64,000 bases of DNA from Bacillota bacterium (GCA_023414875.1 JAEZMV010000013.1:8108-72107), one strand, 5' to 3'. Shown: positions 53,490 to 62,649, numbered from the stretch's first letter. Notes: generated by a model from the sequence alone, not told the origin. Made by a program: numbers and translations.

Positions 53490-53882
53490 TTACGCTTTTT
53501 GTATGATATTTAAAGCAGTTTCAACCGTATCATACTTATCTATTATTTTATATAGACCGGACAACCGAAATATCCTGTCTACGGCTGAATTCACATTAGC
53601 CACGGCTGTTTTTCCCCCAATAAAAATGACCTTCTTATATCGGCCCATCACTACACCGATGCCTGCACTGTCCATAAAGCCAGCTCCGGAAAAATCAAAG
53701 ATAATATGTTTAATACTATTGCGATCAATCAGCTTGTCCGCTTTTTCTCTGATACGAATCGCATTATGATGGTCTAATTCTTCATTCAACCGGATTACCA
53801 GACAACGTTGGTATATCTCGTAAGTGGTTCCCTCCCCTCCTATATTGATCAGATTCTTATTCTGTCTTTTGTCATCCTGCAT
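53490..53882 (-). CDS. spoIIAA: Anti-sigma factor antagonist SpoIIAA
   Basis: A 130-residue STAS-domain protein. The phosphorylation site is Ser72 in FMDSAGIGVVMGRY. Dephosphorylated SpoIIAA binds SpoIIAB and frees sigma-F in the forespore. The 20-residue N-terminal tail (MQDDKRQNKNL) is longer than in Bacillus. It has an AGGAGG ribosome site. First gene of the operon; no sigma-H promoter could be assigned with confidence. Confidence 0.95.
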   Translation of the reverse strand: MQDDKRQNKNLINIGGEGTTYEIYQRCLVIRLNEELDHHNAIRIREKADKLIDRNSIKHIIFDFSGAGFMDSAGIGVVMGRYKKVIFIGGKTAVANVNSAVDRIFRLSGLYKIIDKYDTVETALNIIQKA

Positions 53883-53935
53883 TGTATTCCCTCCTATCGC
53901 ACATAATTCTTATCGTTTCCATATATTTTTGCAAT

Positions 53936-53995
53936 GAAAAAAGACCTTTTATGGAATGGCATTGATGGCCTTTCTTCATGAAACGTCTTTTTTCT
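53936..53995 (-). terminator. Terminator of the zinc-ribbon/TPR gene
   Basis: GAAAAAAGAC and GTCTTTTTTC are perfect complements across a 39-base loop that has its own inner pairings. It lies 33 bases after the stop of the TPR gene and before spoIIAA, on the same strand. Confidence 0.65.
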
Positions 53996-54027
53996 ATCAT
54001 TTTATCTTGAGTTGTTATTATTTCCTA

Positions 54028-55428
54028 TTAATCCTGTAACTGTGCTAAATATTCCTCGGCTTTACCTTTCCTATCAGGATCCGAGAAATCATTAATTACT
54101 ATATTATAATAGACTGAGGCTTTTTCCTTATCATCTAACTTATGATAAGCCCTTGCTGTAAAATAAACCGCATCTACATCGGTTGGGTCGAAAAGCATCG
54201 CTTTCTCCAACTCCACTAATGCTTCCTCATATTTATCAGCACCATATAGATTATGGCCGTTATCGTAATGAGCCGCAGCAGCGGTCGGATAGGTAATCTC
54301 TTGTAACCGACTAAGAAGCGTAACCGAGGTCTCTATCTCCAACTGATTTGCCTCAATCGTCGATAAGAGATCTGCAACTGCTGTAAAATCCCTGTCATTT
54401 TCAGCTTTATCAAGCTCTGTTAAATACTGATCGATTGCATTAAACAGCGGTACATATAAAGCTGTTTTATCCTCAGGAATAACAAAGCTGTCTATCTGCG
54501 CGCGCAGCTGTTCAACTTCCTGTTTCAGCTGCTCCTTCTCACTTGTTAAAGTCGTAATGGTATTCTCTTTATCCTCCAGCTGAGCCAACCCGGAGCCATA
54601 ATCCACATAATTAGAATTATCCTCTGCCGTCTTATTACTCTTAATGGTCGGTAGTATTAAGAAAGCAAAGACAGCAAGTCCAATGGCAACACCGATGATC
54701 AGATTAATAAATGCTATTATATTCGGCTTATCCTCTCGGTACGAGGAGATTGGCATAATTGACCCCTTAGTACTCTGTTCCGCTTCCGGATTACTATCCG
54801 GATCCTTTACTAGGTCAGGTGCCTCAAGCTCATGTATATAACGTAGCGTTGTAGTATTGGAGACATCAATTTTTGCTGCTTTCATTAAATACTTTTTAGC
54901 CTTGTCATTATCACCTGTTTTCATCAGCAATAGGGCAAGCAGATGATAGGCACGGATAAAATGTGGGTTAAGAACGACTACCTTTTTCAATTGTATAATG
55001 GCAAGGTCGTCGCTTCCTTGCTTGGCAAAGGTTAATGCTGTATTGTATCTCTTAATCGCCTGATTAGATGAATCCAGTCTGGTCGGATTCGACTGCACCT
55101 TATCGATATATTCATCTGCATCATTGTTCTCCGGCTGCAAATGCTTACTGATAACCCACTCACTCAGAGCAGCAACAGTTTCCCCCATCTCATAATAAAT
55201 GAGTCCCAGCAAATTACGTGCATTTGTGTTCATTTTATTCAAATCAAGGCTTCTGCGAAGGGCCATTACTGCACCGGATAAATCGCGGACGCTCGCTTTT
55301 TCTAAGCCCTTATTATAATAAAGATTGGACGTTCTATAGATTTTTCTATTAATTGTTAAGTCTAAACCGCATCTATCACAACGCTTTTTTTTGTCCGACA
55401 TATTACTTCCACATTTCGGGCAAATCAT
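54028..55428 (-). CDS. Zinc-ribbon, TPR-repeat membrane protein
   Basis: A 466-residue protein. The N-terminal zinc ribbon has CPKCG at 3-7 and CDRCG at 17-21. TPR units follow at about 30-210 (YYNKGLEKASVRDLSGAVMA; YDAL-like helices), then a Ser/Pro linker, one membrane helix (about 237-258), a coiled coil (about 275-315) and C-terminal TPRs with HYDNGHNLYGADKYEEALVE. It probably scaffolds partners at the membrane. Its place beside the spoIIA operon is common in this group but its role is unknown. Confidence 0.8.
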   Translation of the reverse strand: MICPKCGSNMSDKKKRCDRCGLDLTINRKIYRTSNLYYNKGLEKASVRDLSGAVMALRRSLDLNKMNTNARNLLGLIYYEMGETVAALSEWVISKHLQPENNDADEYIDKVQSNPTRLDSSNQAIKRYNTALTFAKQGSDDLAIIQLKKVVVLNPHFIRAYHLLALLLMKTGDNDKAKKYLMKAAKIDVSNTTTLRYIHELEAPDLVKDPDSNPEAEQSTKGSIMPISSYREDKPNIIAFINLIIGVAIGLAVFAFLILPTIKSNKTAEDNSNYVDYGSGLAQLEDKENTITTLTSEKEQLKQEVEQLRAQIDSFVIPEDKTALYVPLFNAIDQYLTELDKAENDRDFTAVADLLSTIEANQLEIETSVTLLSRLQEITYPTAAAAHYDNGHNLYGADKYEEALVELEKAMLFDPTDVDAVYFTARAYHKLDDKEKASVYYNIVINDFSDPDRKGKAEEYLAQLQD

Positions 55429-55460
55429 ATCATCCCCACCTGTCCGTTCTAATCTTTTCG

Positions 55461-55604
55461 TTACTTACTATCATTATTCAGCTTCAGTAATTCTTTGAAA
55501 ATATCGGTGATATCAGTTAAATCATTATTAATTATAACATCTTCTGCTTGTTCAATCTCCAAGCTCGGCTGGAATTTCTCAATCTCTTCATCAAAATTAA
55601 TCAT
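55461..55604 (-). CDS. Small acidic 47-residue protein
   Basis: The frame begins MINFDEEIEKFQPSLEIEQ and ends IFKELLKLNNDSK. It is strongly acidic, helical and has no membrane segment. GAGGG lies 7 bases before the ATG. It ends 33 bases before the zinc-ribbon/TPR gene on the same strand and is likely co-transcribed with it. No family recognised. Confidence 0.65.
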   Translation of the reverse strand: MINFDEEIEKFQPSLEIEQAEDVIINNDLTDITDIFKELLKLNNDSK

Positions 55605-55767
55605 AAGCTTTCCCTCAATCTTTCACGATTTTTGAAGGATTTTCCTTCACGAATATATACTATTTAGCATTTTTTACATCTTACTTACCATAATACTATA
55701 AAAGCAAGAAAAATCAAGAGTTTATCCTTACTAAGTTATATAAAAATATCATTTTTTAAATATTTTA

Positions 55768-55890
55768 TTAATTATTTATTTTCTTTTTATCAGTCATTTT
55801 TTCCTTCCACTCTGGATTCGACAGTATAAGGCAAATAGTGATTACTCCGCTCTCAAATGTATCCTCTATCTCAAATTTGTATACAGACAT
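55768..55890 (-). CDS. Possible 40-residue small protein
   Basis: An open frame reads MSVYKFEIEDTFESG, then a hydrophobic stretch and a basic tail. It has only a weak ribosome site, and the frame is open a few codons further upstream, so it may be the end of a decayed gene. Outside it, the gap 55605-55980 is AT-rich with a short GAAGGATTTTCCTTC hairpin and holds nothing else. Confidence 0.3.
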   Translation of the reverse strand: MSVYKFEIEDTFESGVITICLILSNPEWKEKMTDKKKINN

Positions 55891-56027
55891 CTTCAACCAT
55901 ATAAGCTTTTGATATTAATCATTTTTTGAAATACTTTAATTCTGATTTCAATATTATTATGGATAGTCTAAATTATACCCTCATATAATATAATAAAGTG
56001 TGACTTGCGCTTGCGAACTTGAAAATA

Positions 56028-56209
56028 GAAAGAGTCTGCAAAGCAGACTCTCTGCGCCGAACGCGTTCACGAAGTGATAATTACCTTACGCGTGAGTGCG
56101 CATCCAAAAGCGAACTACGGTTCGCTTTGCGGAGATACTTTTTATTCAATAGGATGGCAGTTTCCTATTGAATAAGAAAGAGTCTGCAAAGCAGACTCTC
56201 CGCGCCGAA
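56028..56209. repeat. Paired GAGTCTGC hairpin repeats with inner palindromes
   Basis: Two 34-base copies (56028-56061 and 56176-56209) of GAAAGAGTCTGCAAAGCA-GACTCTC-x-GCGCCGAA differ by one base. Between them lie AAAGCGAAC-TACG-GTTCGCTTT, and TATTCAATAGGA paired with TCCTATTGAATA (56143-56154, 56163-56174). A diverged third copy is at 7977. The last copy ends 54 bases before the BrkB-like gene. Confidence 0.75.
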
Positions 56210-56263
56210 TACGTTTATACTTGTCGCTATTCATCATATCATATGAAAGATTGGTGTTGTATT

Positions 56264-57142
56264 ATGATAAAAGCTACCTTACGTTTAGTAGGAATATTTA
56301 CAAAAAAACTTCGGGATGATCACATCTCAGCTTATTCTGCCCAGGCTGCGTTTTTTATCATAATATCCTTTTTTCCATTTATTATGCTGCTTCTTTGCAT
56401 TGTGCAGTATTTTTTTATAGAGGAAAGTGATATGATGAAAATATTCTATCAGGCCTTCCCAAATGCTGTAGATTCCTTAATTATTTCTGTAATCGACGAA
56501 ATCTATGATACCGCTGCCTCCACAACCTTAATCTCCGTCACCGCTATCTCCACGCTCTGGTCAGCGGGAAAAGGCTTTCTGGCTATTATGAGAGGTTTAA
56601 ATACCGTATATCAGATTAATGAAACCCGTCGTTATATCTTTCTCAGGATAACCTCTGCCTTATATACCTTGTTTTTTGCCTTGATGCTGATTGCAACCAT
56701 CATCCTGTTTATCTTTGGTAATCGCCTTTTTCTTTGGATTGAGCAAAAGTTTCCGGTACTATCAAACGCCGCCCTAATCATCATAAGCCTACGGACAATT
56801 ATAGGTCTTATTACCTTAATTATATTCTTTTTATTGATCTATTGCGTAATTCCTAATCGAAAGACTAAGATCATGAACGAGCTTCCGGGTGCTATGCTTT
56901 GCGCCGCTGGCTGGATGGGCTTCTCATACGCATTCTCGTATTATATTGATAACTTTTCCAATTATGCATCTATGTATGGAAGCCTCACTGCCATCGTACT
57001 TTTTATGCTTTGGATGTATTTTTGCATGTATATCTTATTTTTGGGTGCTGAGTTCAACCTGTTATTTGAAAATAAAAACATAATACAGAATATTAAGCAG
57101 CTATATCGTACTACTACCGAAGAGCCTGTTATTCATAGATAA
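56264..57142 (+). CDS. YihY/BrkB-family inner membrane protein
   Basis: A 292-residue membrane protein with six helices. DDHISAYSAQAAFFIIISFFPF, STLWSAGKGFLAIMRGLNTVY and YGSLTAIVLFMLWMYFCMYILFLGAEFN are the conserved family segments (formerly called ribonuclease BN). Function is not established. The start at 56264 is chosen because longer frames run into the repeat; its ribosome site is weak. The last 14 bases overlap the end of the convergent SpoIID-type gene. Confidence 0.85.
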   Translation: MIKATLRLVGIFTKKLRDDHISAYSAQAAFFIIISFFPFIMLLLCIVQYFFIEESDMMKIFYQAFPNAVDSLIISVIDEIYDTAASTTLISVTAISTLWSAGKGFLAIMRGLNTVYQINETRRYIFLRITSALYTLFFALMLIATIILFIFGNRLFLWIEQKFPVLSNAALIIISLRTIIGLITLIIFFLLIYCVIPNRKTKIMNELPGAMLCAAGWMGFSYAFSYYIDNFSNYASMYGSLTAIVLFMLWMYFCMYILFLGAEFNLLFENKNIIQNIKQLYRTTTEEPVIHR

Positions 57143-59702
57143 AGCCAATATCCGTTCCCGAGTAAAAATAAGTTACGATTTCTTCGTATTTCTTACCCGC
57201 ATCCACCAGAGCCTTTACTCCGTTCTGGCTCATTCCGACACCATGACCGTAACCGCCTCCGGTTATCGTAAAACCATTCAGCTTGTTACTCTTCTCTTTT
57301 CGATCAAGGATAAAGAAAGCGCTGGGTAACAAGCTTAAGTTATCTACTTTACTCTCATCTTGTCTGACTAATGTATCATAGGTTGGTGCTAATAATGCCC
57401 TGATATTATACTCCGTTCTTACCTTTATCGTTTCCTTACTTCCTGTAATTAAAATTTCAGATACAATTCCACTGCTTTCCCTTTTAAGGACAGAGATATC
57501 CACAATATCACCTACAGTTTCCACCGGTATGCTTTCGAATACAGCCTCCTTACCATCCTCGGCTTTGCTAGTCATCGTCATAATCAGGCTAGGATTCGCA
57601 TTGTATCTTCTTAGTAAATTCTTATCGATAACACTCTTTATTTCTTTGATATTCATTGTTACCTTCCAACGATACCAATTAAAGTTACTATCATAAGTAA
57701 CAATGTCCTTCGAAGTAATAAAGCTTCTAAACTTATCCTCTGTGGATAAATCCTCATACAACTGCGCTGCTTTCGTCTGCGTCTGCGCATCTTCGCCAGC
57801 TTTCTCTACCAACATTAGCTTACCCTTTAAATACGGTAATTTAACGTCATTCGCCCAAACAGTGGAAGCTTCCGTTGTATGTCCACAGGAAGTGGAGAAG
57901 TAATAGGCAACAATAACAGTTCCGTCATACTCTATTACCTTACCATAGGTATCCTTAACTGCTAAGATAGAATCTTCATTTTCAGCGATGTTATTGTATA
58001 CCTGATAGGATACACTGTCATCAACATGGGCACCATACTCGCTTAAGCTATTAGCCATAAGATGCTTATAAGCATAGCTTCTTGCACAGACTGCCTGAAC
58101 CTTTAAAGCTTCAACTCCATAGCTGGTAGGCATCTCACTTGGAATTACTGCGTATAAATATTCTTCTAAGGGAAGTTCATTAATAATTATTAATCCCTGA
58201 TCTCCACTGGCTATCTCAACTGTACCACGATATCTAGGATTACCGGAGGAGCGTTCAATCGATTTAATCACGATTTTGGCTTTCTCAGAAGCAGCTTTTA
58301 CAGTAATCCTTCCACCCTCTAACAGCTCATCTCCCGGTTCAACTGATACAATTTCACCCTTTTTATAGGATTTTTCAACCTTCTTATTACTTACAGTAAA
58401 ATCAGAAGATGCTGTGAACTCCACTTTATCGTGCTGAACCCCTTTATAACCGGTGGTGTGTATTAAAACACGAATATTCTCTGCTTTAATGCTTTCCGAA
58501 ATCAGGGCAGCGCTGATCTTTCCTTCGGATACAATAAAATCTGTATTATCATAACCGACTAAAATACTTCCCGTCGGTTCCATGGATAGCTCACCGTATA
58601 TTTTATAAATCTTATAATTCTCTTCAACCGGTACCTCACCATAGCCTTGAATCTCAATAAAATCCTTCCCTAGCTTTAACACTTTTCCCCGAATCATATC
58701 CGGTTTAAATCTGATCTGGACCACCTGTTGATTTTCCACCGTGATATCACCGATCACCTTCTCAATCGGTGTACTTAGCTTTGATACCGCATAAAAGCTT
58801 TTATCAATACCGTTTATGAAGGTATTAATCCGAATTCCTTCTCCCTGTTTAATCCATACATTATGTATTACGATTTTATCTGTAGTTACTGAGGTTATAT
58901 AGATGATCTCCTGTTTACATACAAGCACCTTAATACCTTTGTCCATATACTGGTCGATAAGATTAACAGAATTCCCATTGTTTTTTAATGCTTCTGTTGC
59001 TTCCTTTGTAGTAGCTTCCTTCTCTGTTAAAGCCTCTGTTGGTTTCACTGACGGCTGTTCTGCATTGGGGCTTTGTTCATAATATATTTCATAGCTCTTT
59101 GCATTCCAGTAATAATACTTTCCTAAATCCGTAACCATTCTGTCTTTGCCATCGTCCGTTACTTCTCTTCCCACAACCAGCATAGTTTCTTCCTTTAGTA
59201 GCTGTTCCTCGTCGGGAATAATCTTAAGTATTGCATCATACAGCTCTAAGAATTCCTTAATCAGCATGCTCTCATCGGCTCTTGAAAAATCGAAGGTTAA
59301 CCCTGTATAAACCGATTGAAAATCCGAATTCTTTAAAATTAATTTATCGATAATTTCTTTACAGGATCCATAGGTCAGCGCTTCTTTCGGAGTGACTGTA
59401 ACCTTGTCCTCAATGAGGCCCATCTTCCAGGCTGCATTCACAAAAGTATCATACCAGTCGGACATTTTGCTATCTGCATAGGTAATACCAATAGGTATGG
59501 ACTCTCTTGCAGCTTTGTCATACTCCAGGTAGCTAAGTAATCGAAAAGCTTCTGCCCGGGAAATCACATTTTCCTTTACGATTACTTCCCCTGTACCTTC
59601 CGGTTTATCGTCCTTGATTTTTTTGACGACATTGACTGTAAATACAACCAGTATAATGCCCAAACATATTCCGATTAAAATTAATTTTCTTTTTATACTC
59701 AT
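57129..59702 (-). CDS. Very large SpoIID/LytB-domain protein
   Basis: An 857-residue membrane-anchored protein. A helix at about 8-25 anchors it; residues about 45-130 look like SLH-type segments (RAEAFRLLSYLEYDKAARES). The middle (about 240-480) is beta-rich. The SpoIID domain starts near 490 (INELPLEEYLYAVIPSEMP, VQAVCARSYAYKH, YYFSTSCGHTTEAS) and ends GGGYGHGVGMSQNGVKALVDAGK. SpoIID is a lytic transglycosylase acting on denuded glycan during engulfment; at 857 residues this is more than twice its usual size, so a vegetative LytB/amidase-enhancer role is also possible. AGGAG ribosome site. Confidence 0.88.
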   Translation of the reverse strand: MSIKRKLILIGICLGIILVVFTVNVVKKIKDDKPEGTGEVIVKENVISRAEAFRLLSYLEYDKAARESIPIGITYADSKMSDWYDTFVNAAWKMGLIEDKVTVTPKEALTYGSCKEIIDKLILKNSDFQSVYTGLTFDFSRADESMLIKEFLELYDAILKIIPDEEQLLKEETMLVVGREVTDDGKDRMVTDLGKYYYWNAKSYEIYYEQSPNAEQPSVKPTEALTEKEATTKEATEALKNNGNSVNLIDQYMDKGIKVLVCKQEIIYITSVTTDKIVIHNVWIKQGEGIRINTFINGIDKSFYAVSKLSTPIEKVIGDITVENQQVVQIRFKPDMIRGKVLKLGKDFIEIQGYGEVPVEENYKIYKIYGELSMEPTGSILVGYDNTDFIVSEGKISAALISESIKAENIRVLIHTTGYKGVQHDKVEFTASSDFTVSNKKVEKSYKKGEIVSVEPGDELLEGGRITVKAASEKAKIVIKSIERSSGNPRYRGTVEIASGDQGLIIINELPLEEYLYAVIPSEMPTSYGVEALKVQAVCARSYAYKHLMANSLSEYGAHVDDSVSYQVYNNIAENEDSILAVKDTYGKVIEYDGTVIVAYYFSTSCGHTTEASTVWANDVKLPYLKGKLMLVEKAGEDAQTQTKAAQLYEDLSTEDKFRSFITSKDIVTYDSNFNWYRWKVTMNIKEIKSVIDKNLLRRYNANPSLIMTMTSKAEDGKEAVFESIPVETVGDIVDISVLKRESSGIVSEILITGSKETIKVRTEYNIRALLAPTYDTLVRQDESKVDNLSLLPSAFFILDRKEKSNKLNGFTITGGGYGHGVGMSQNGVKALVDAGKKYEEIVTYFYSGTDIGFIYE

Positions 59703-59878
59703 CGCTGCTCCTATTCCAGGCCTAATTCCCTTATCTGTATAGTTGATTATCCCATATGCTAATATATTATGTCAATGCAAGTAATATTCGTACAAGTTGA
59801 GCAAATTAGATGACTCTTATATTATTGTACGGTACCCTATACAATTTATTGATGCTTATCACATTTTTAAGTAAACAA

Positions 59879-60065
59879 AATAGCGTGTGATTATTATCCA
59901 ACAGAGACACGTTCCCACTCGGTTGCATAGTCATTAAATTAAGAATTCAACTTAATGACTTTTCTAATAGCGGTACATAAGGCTGTGGCAGTAAAATCAT
60001 TACCACAGCCTAAGTACCGATTGCGGCAAACGGTCTCCTTCTGGATAAATAATTCACACGCTATT
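59879..60065. repeat. Palindromic multi-hairpin element
   Basis: The ends AATAGCGTGTGA (59879) and TTCACACGCTATT (60065) are inverted repeats that extend through TTATT-x-ATCC. Inside lie AGTCATTAA paired with TTAATGACT (59929-59960), with GAATTCAAC in the loop, and an 18-bp stem CGGTACxTAxGGCTGTGG (59971-59988) paired with 60003-60019, then GATTGCGGCAAACG as in module C. It belongs with the modular repeats. A 62-codon frame over it is an accident of the palindromes. The gap 59703-59878 holds nothing else. Confidence 0.7.
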
Positions 60066-60181
60066 CTAGTTAAGTTGTTGTTGTGATAAACACTCTGCTT
60101 TCTGAGGGCACCTTTTTGAGTGTTCATCTAATATGCAAAACTCCTTCAATTCAAGCATCTTGTGTCTTTCTTGATAAAAAA

Positions 60182-60229
60182 ACCCCAAGTATAGTCCTCA
60201 TCTTATAACGTAAGGATTTTACTTGGGGT
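60182..60229 (-). terminator. dapB terminator
   Basis: On the minus strand ACCCCAAGTA pairs perfectly with TACTTGGGGT across 28 bases, followed by TTTTTTATC. It ends the dapA-dapB transcript 25 bases after the dapB stop. Confidence 0.85.
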
Positions 60230-60253
60230 AATTAAATCTATATACTGAAACTA

Positions 60254-61009
60254 CTAATCCATCATATCTCTCATCTGATACATGCCGGCAGGATTTCCCG
60301 GTAAGAATTTAGCCGCCTGAACAGCACCTTTCGCAAAGATTGCTTTTGAATAAGCAGTATGCTTAATCTCAATTACTTCATCCGTTCCGGCGAAGATAAT
60401 CTCATGCTCTCCTACGATTGTTCCACCTCTGACTGCTGAGATTCCGATTTCCTTCTTACTTCTCATGACACGATCTCCCGAACGGTCATATTTATATTCG
60501 TATTCATTATTTAACGCTTCATTCATAGCATCCGCAAGAGCCAGCGCTGTACCGGAGGGAGCATCCACTTTTTTATTATGATGCTTTTCCACGATCTCAA
60601 TGTCAAAGCCTGCATCAGCAAGTACGACTGCTGCCTCTTTCAAAAGCTTAGAGATCAGATTAATACCCATGGACATATTCGCAGATTTAAAAATCGGTAT
60701 CTTTGCAGCAGCTTCATTGATTAATAAAAGCTGCTCCTTTAATAAGCCCGTCGTACACAGTACAATACCGATCCCACGGCTTATAGCAAAATCCAGCATC
60801 TCTTCTATATTAATCGGAGCTGAAAAATCAATAATTACATCCGCTTTCACATTACATTTTGAAAAGTTCTGATATACCGGATACTTGTTATTACGGTTTT
60901 GAGAAACATCGATACCGGCAACGATAATTGCATTTTCATCTGCTTCTACCATGTCCGTAATTACTTGGCCCATCTTGCCATTACATCCTCGTAAAATGAT
61001 ATTTGTCAT
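60254..61009 (-). CDS. dapB: 4-hydroxy-tetrahydrodipicolinate reductase
   Basis: A 251-residue NAD(P)H enzyme of the diaminopimelate/lysine pathway. The nucleotide loop is GCNGKMGQV near the start; the active-site signature EKHHNKKVDAPSGTAL contains the catalytic His-His-x2-Lys. Its product feeds peptidoglycan cross-linking DAP, lysine and, in spore formers, dipicolinate. An AGGAGG ribosome site precedes the ATG. It is 38 bases after dapA and under the same lysine riboswitch. Confidence 0.96.
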   Translation of the reverse strand: MTNIILRGCNGKMGQVITDMVEADENAIIVAGIDVSQNRNNKYPVYQNFSKCNVKADVIIDFSAPINIEEMLDFAISRGIGIVLCTTGLLKEQLLLINEAAAKIPIFKSANMSMGINLISKLLKEAAVVLADAGFDIEIVEKHHNKKVDAPSGTALALADAMNEALNNEYEYKYDRSGDRVMRSKKEIGISAVRGGTIVGEHEIIFAGTDEVIEIKHTAYSKAIFAKGAVQAAKFLPGNPAGMYQMRDMMD

Positions 61010-61047
61010 TTCGTTCCTCCTATGAAAAGATACCTTCTCACCTTTTA

Positions 61048-61938
61048 TTATATGGTTTTAAATCCAACTGCATTCATTTCCTTTGCTAAGCGCTCTGTGT
61101 TAGCAGGCTCCATCTCCGTGAGTGGCATACGAAGTGCTCCAACCTCATATCCCATTAAGTTCATAGCCTTTTTCACCGGAATCGGGTTCACTTCACAGAA
61201 CAATGCATTAATTAATGGCAGAAGTTCCAGCTGTAGCTCACGGCTGCCCACAATATCACCCTCAAGGAATTTGATAGCCATGTCATGGGTCTCCTTCGGA
61301 GCGATGTTGGATAATACAGAGATAACACCTATACCGCCTAAGGACATAACCGGCACTATCATCTCATCGCATCCGGAGTATAGATCAATCTTTCCTCCGG
61401 TCAGCTGCATAACCTCAGCCACCTGAGCGATATTTCCACTGGCTTCCTTAATACCAACGATGTTTTCCACATCCTTTACCAAAGTAGCAACTGTCTGAGG
61501 CAATATATTGCAGCCGGTTCTACCCGGTACATTATAAAGTATGATGGGCACAGATACGGATTTAGCAACCGCTGTAAAATGAGCGATTAGACCCTTCTGA
61601 GTTGCTTTATTATAGTAAGGGGTAACAACTAAAAGTGCATCAGCACCATATTTTTCTGATTCCTGTGACAAATAGATTGCTGTTTCTGTGCTGTTTGATC
61701 CTGTTCCCGCAATAACCGGTACTCTCTTTGCCACCTTCTCCACTGTGTACCTTATACACTCCAAATGCTCCTCATGGGATAACGTGGATGCTTCACCGGT
61801 CGTTCCGCAAATAACGATAGCATCTGTACCTGCAGCAATTTGGCATTCAATCAATTCTCCAAGCTTATCATAATTCACCTCATTGTTGTTTGTAAAGGGT
61901 GTTACGATAGCAACTCCTGCTCCTTTAAATACTGCCAT
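61048..61938 (-). CDS. dapA: 4-hydroxy-tetrahydrodipicolinate synthase
   Basis: A 296-residue Schiff-base aldolase that condenses pyruvate and aspartate semialdehyde. CGTTGEASTLSHEEH holds the Thr-Thr pair, VVTPYYNKATQKGL the Tyr of the catalytic triad, NVPGRTG the substrate loop and VGIKEASGNI the Schiff-base Lys. The start at 61938 follows GGAGG by 7 bases; the longer frame to 61983 is in the leader. First gene of dapAB; expression is limited by lysine through the riboswitch upstream. Confidence 0.97.
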   Translation of the reverse strand: MAVFKGAGVAIVTPFTNNNEVNYDKLGELIECQIAAGTDAIVICGTTGEASTLSHEEHLECIRYTVEKVAKRVPVIAGTGSNSTETAIYLSQESEKYGADALLVVTPYYNKATQKGLIAHFTAVAKSVSVPIILYNVPGRTGCNILPQTVATLVKDVENIVGIKEASGNIAQVAEVMQLTGGKIDLYSGCDEMIVPVMSLGGIGVISVLSNIAPKETHDMAIKFLEGDIVGSRELQLELLPLINALFCEVNPIPVKKAMNLMGYEVGALRMPLTEMEPANTERLAKEMNAVGFKTI

Positions 61939-62020
61939 TTTCATTCCTCCTATTAAATATGTAAAATACGAATTTATGTGCAAACGTCATTGCATTCTAC
62001 AAAACATGGTAAAAATTGCG

Positions 62021-62280
62021 TAAAAAAAGCCGACCGAAGAGTCGACACTAAAGAATAACTGATTGAAGCATGATAGAATTATCCCTAATCATGTCCCTTG
62101 CAGTGTAAGATATTCTTTAGGCAGCGCTCCATCATTTCTGATGACAGTCATATGGATCTTCACCATATGCCCAGCTATAATCATTCAGGATTATTATAAC
62201 TTCGGCATTGTTTCCTTTCGCTGCTTTCATCTATGCCTGACATATCCAGCAGTTTACTCTTAAACAATGCGCCTCTACCA
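62021..62280 (-). ncRNA. Lysine riboswitch (L box) with terminator
   Basis: On the minus strand the leader starts GGTAGAGGCGC (62279) and contains the conserved core elements AAGAGTAA, GATGAAAGCAGC, AATGCCGAAG, GCTGGGCATATGG..CCATATGACTG and GGAGCGCTGCC (62119). This is the full five-helix lysine aptamer. The expression platform ends in GTCGAC-TCTTCG-GTCGGC followed by seven T (62046-62022). Bound lysine favours the terminator, shutting off dapAB. The dapA start lies 83 bases beyond it. Confidence 0.96.
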
Positions 62281-62347
62281 TAAGCAATATTTATTTTTCA
62301 CAATATTCGTAACCCCATATTAACACCGGATAATTATGTTGTCAACC

Positions 62348-62400
62348 ATTATTTCCAAAACCCTATAGTATATATTATTATTTCCAAAACCCCATAGTAT
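62348..62400. repeat. 29-bp direct repeat, two copies
   Basis: ATTATTTCCAAAACCC(T/C)ATAGTAT occurs at 62348 and again at 62377, with one base difference. It lies between the riboswitch promoter region and the transposon-like cassette. Function unknown. Confidence 0.6.
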
Positions 62401-62576
62401 AATAGATAACTGATAAAAATAAAGCCACTAATTTAAATCTTTGGCTCTGTTAGATTTTAGTGTTGTTATTTGAGTCTTGATTTATCAAATTTTGAGAAAG
62501 ATATAGTAAAAGCAAAGCACCTGCTGGTAGACAGTGCTACTAAATTGACTGATACACATATTTCACAATATAGGCA

Positions 62577-62604
62577 TAGACAACCAATTTTTGTGTAGTA
62601 TAAT
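62577..62604 (+). promoter_or_regulatory. Promoter of the cassette gene
   Basis: TAGACA (62577-62582) and TATAAT (62599-62604), 16 bases apart, with TG one base before the -10 in extended form (TGTAGTATAAT). It lies inside the transposon-like cassette, so the cargo gene carries its own start signal. Confidence 0.65.
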
Positions 62605-62649
62605 AGAATACAAAGAATCAAAAAAGAATCAAAAAAGAGGGAGGTATTA

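Noticed and set aside
53883..53935. Possible sigma-H promoter before spoIIAA
   Set aside because: GAAT-like -10 found but no AGGAWWW-type -35 at proper spacing.
59939..60127. 62-codon open frame on the minus strand
   Set aside because: It runs over a palindromic repeat, has no ribosome site and no protein-like composition.
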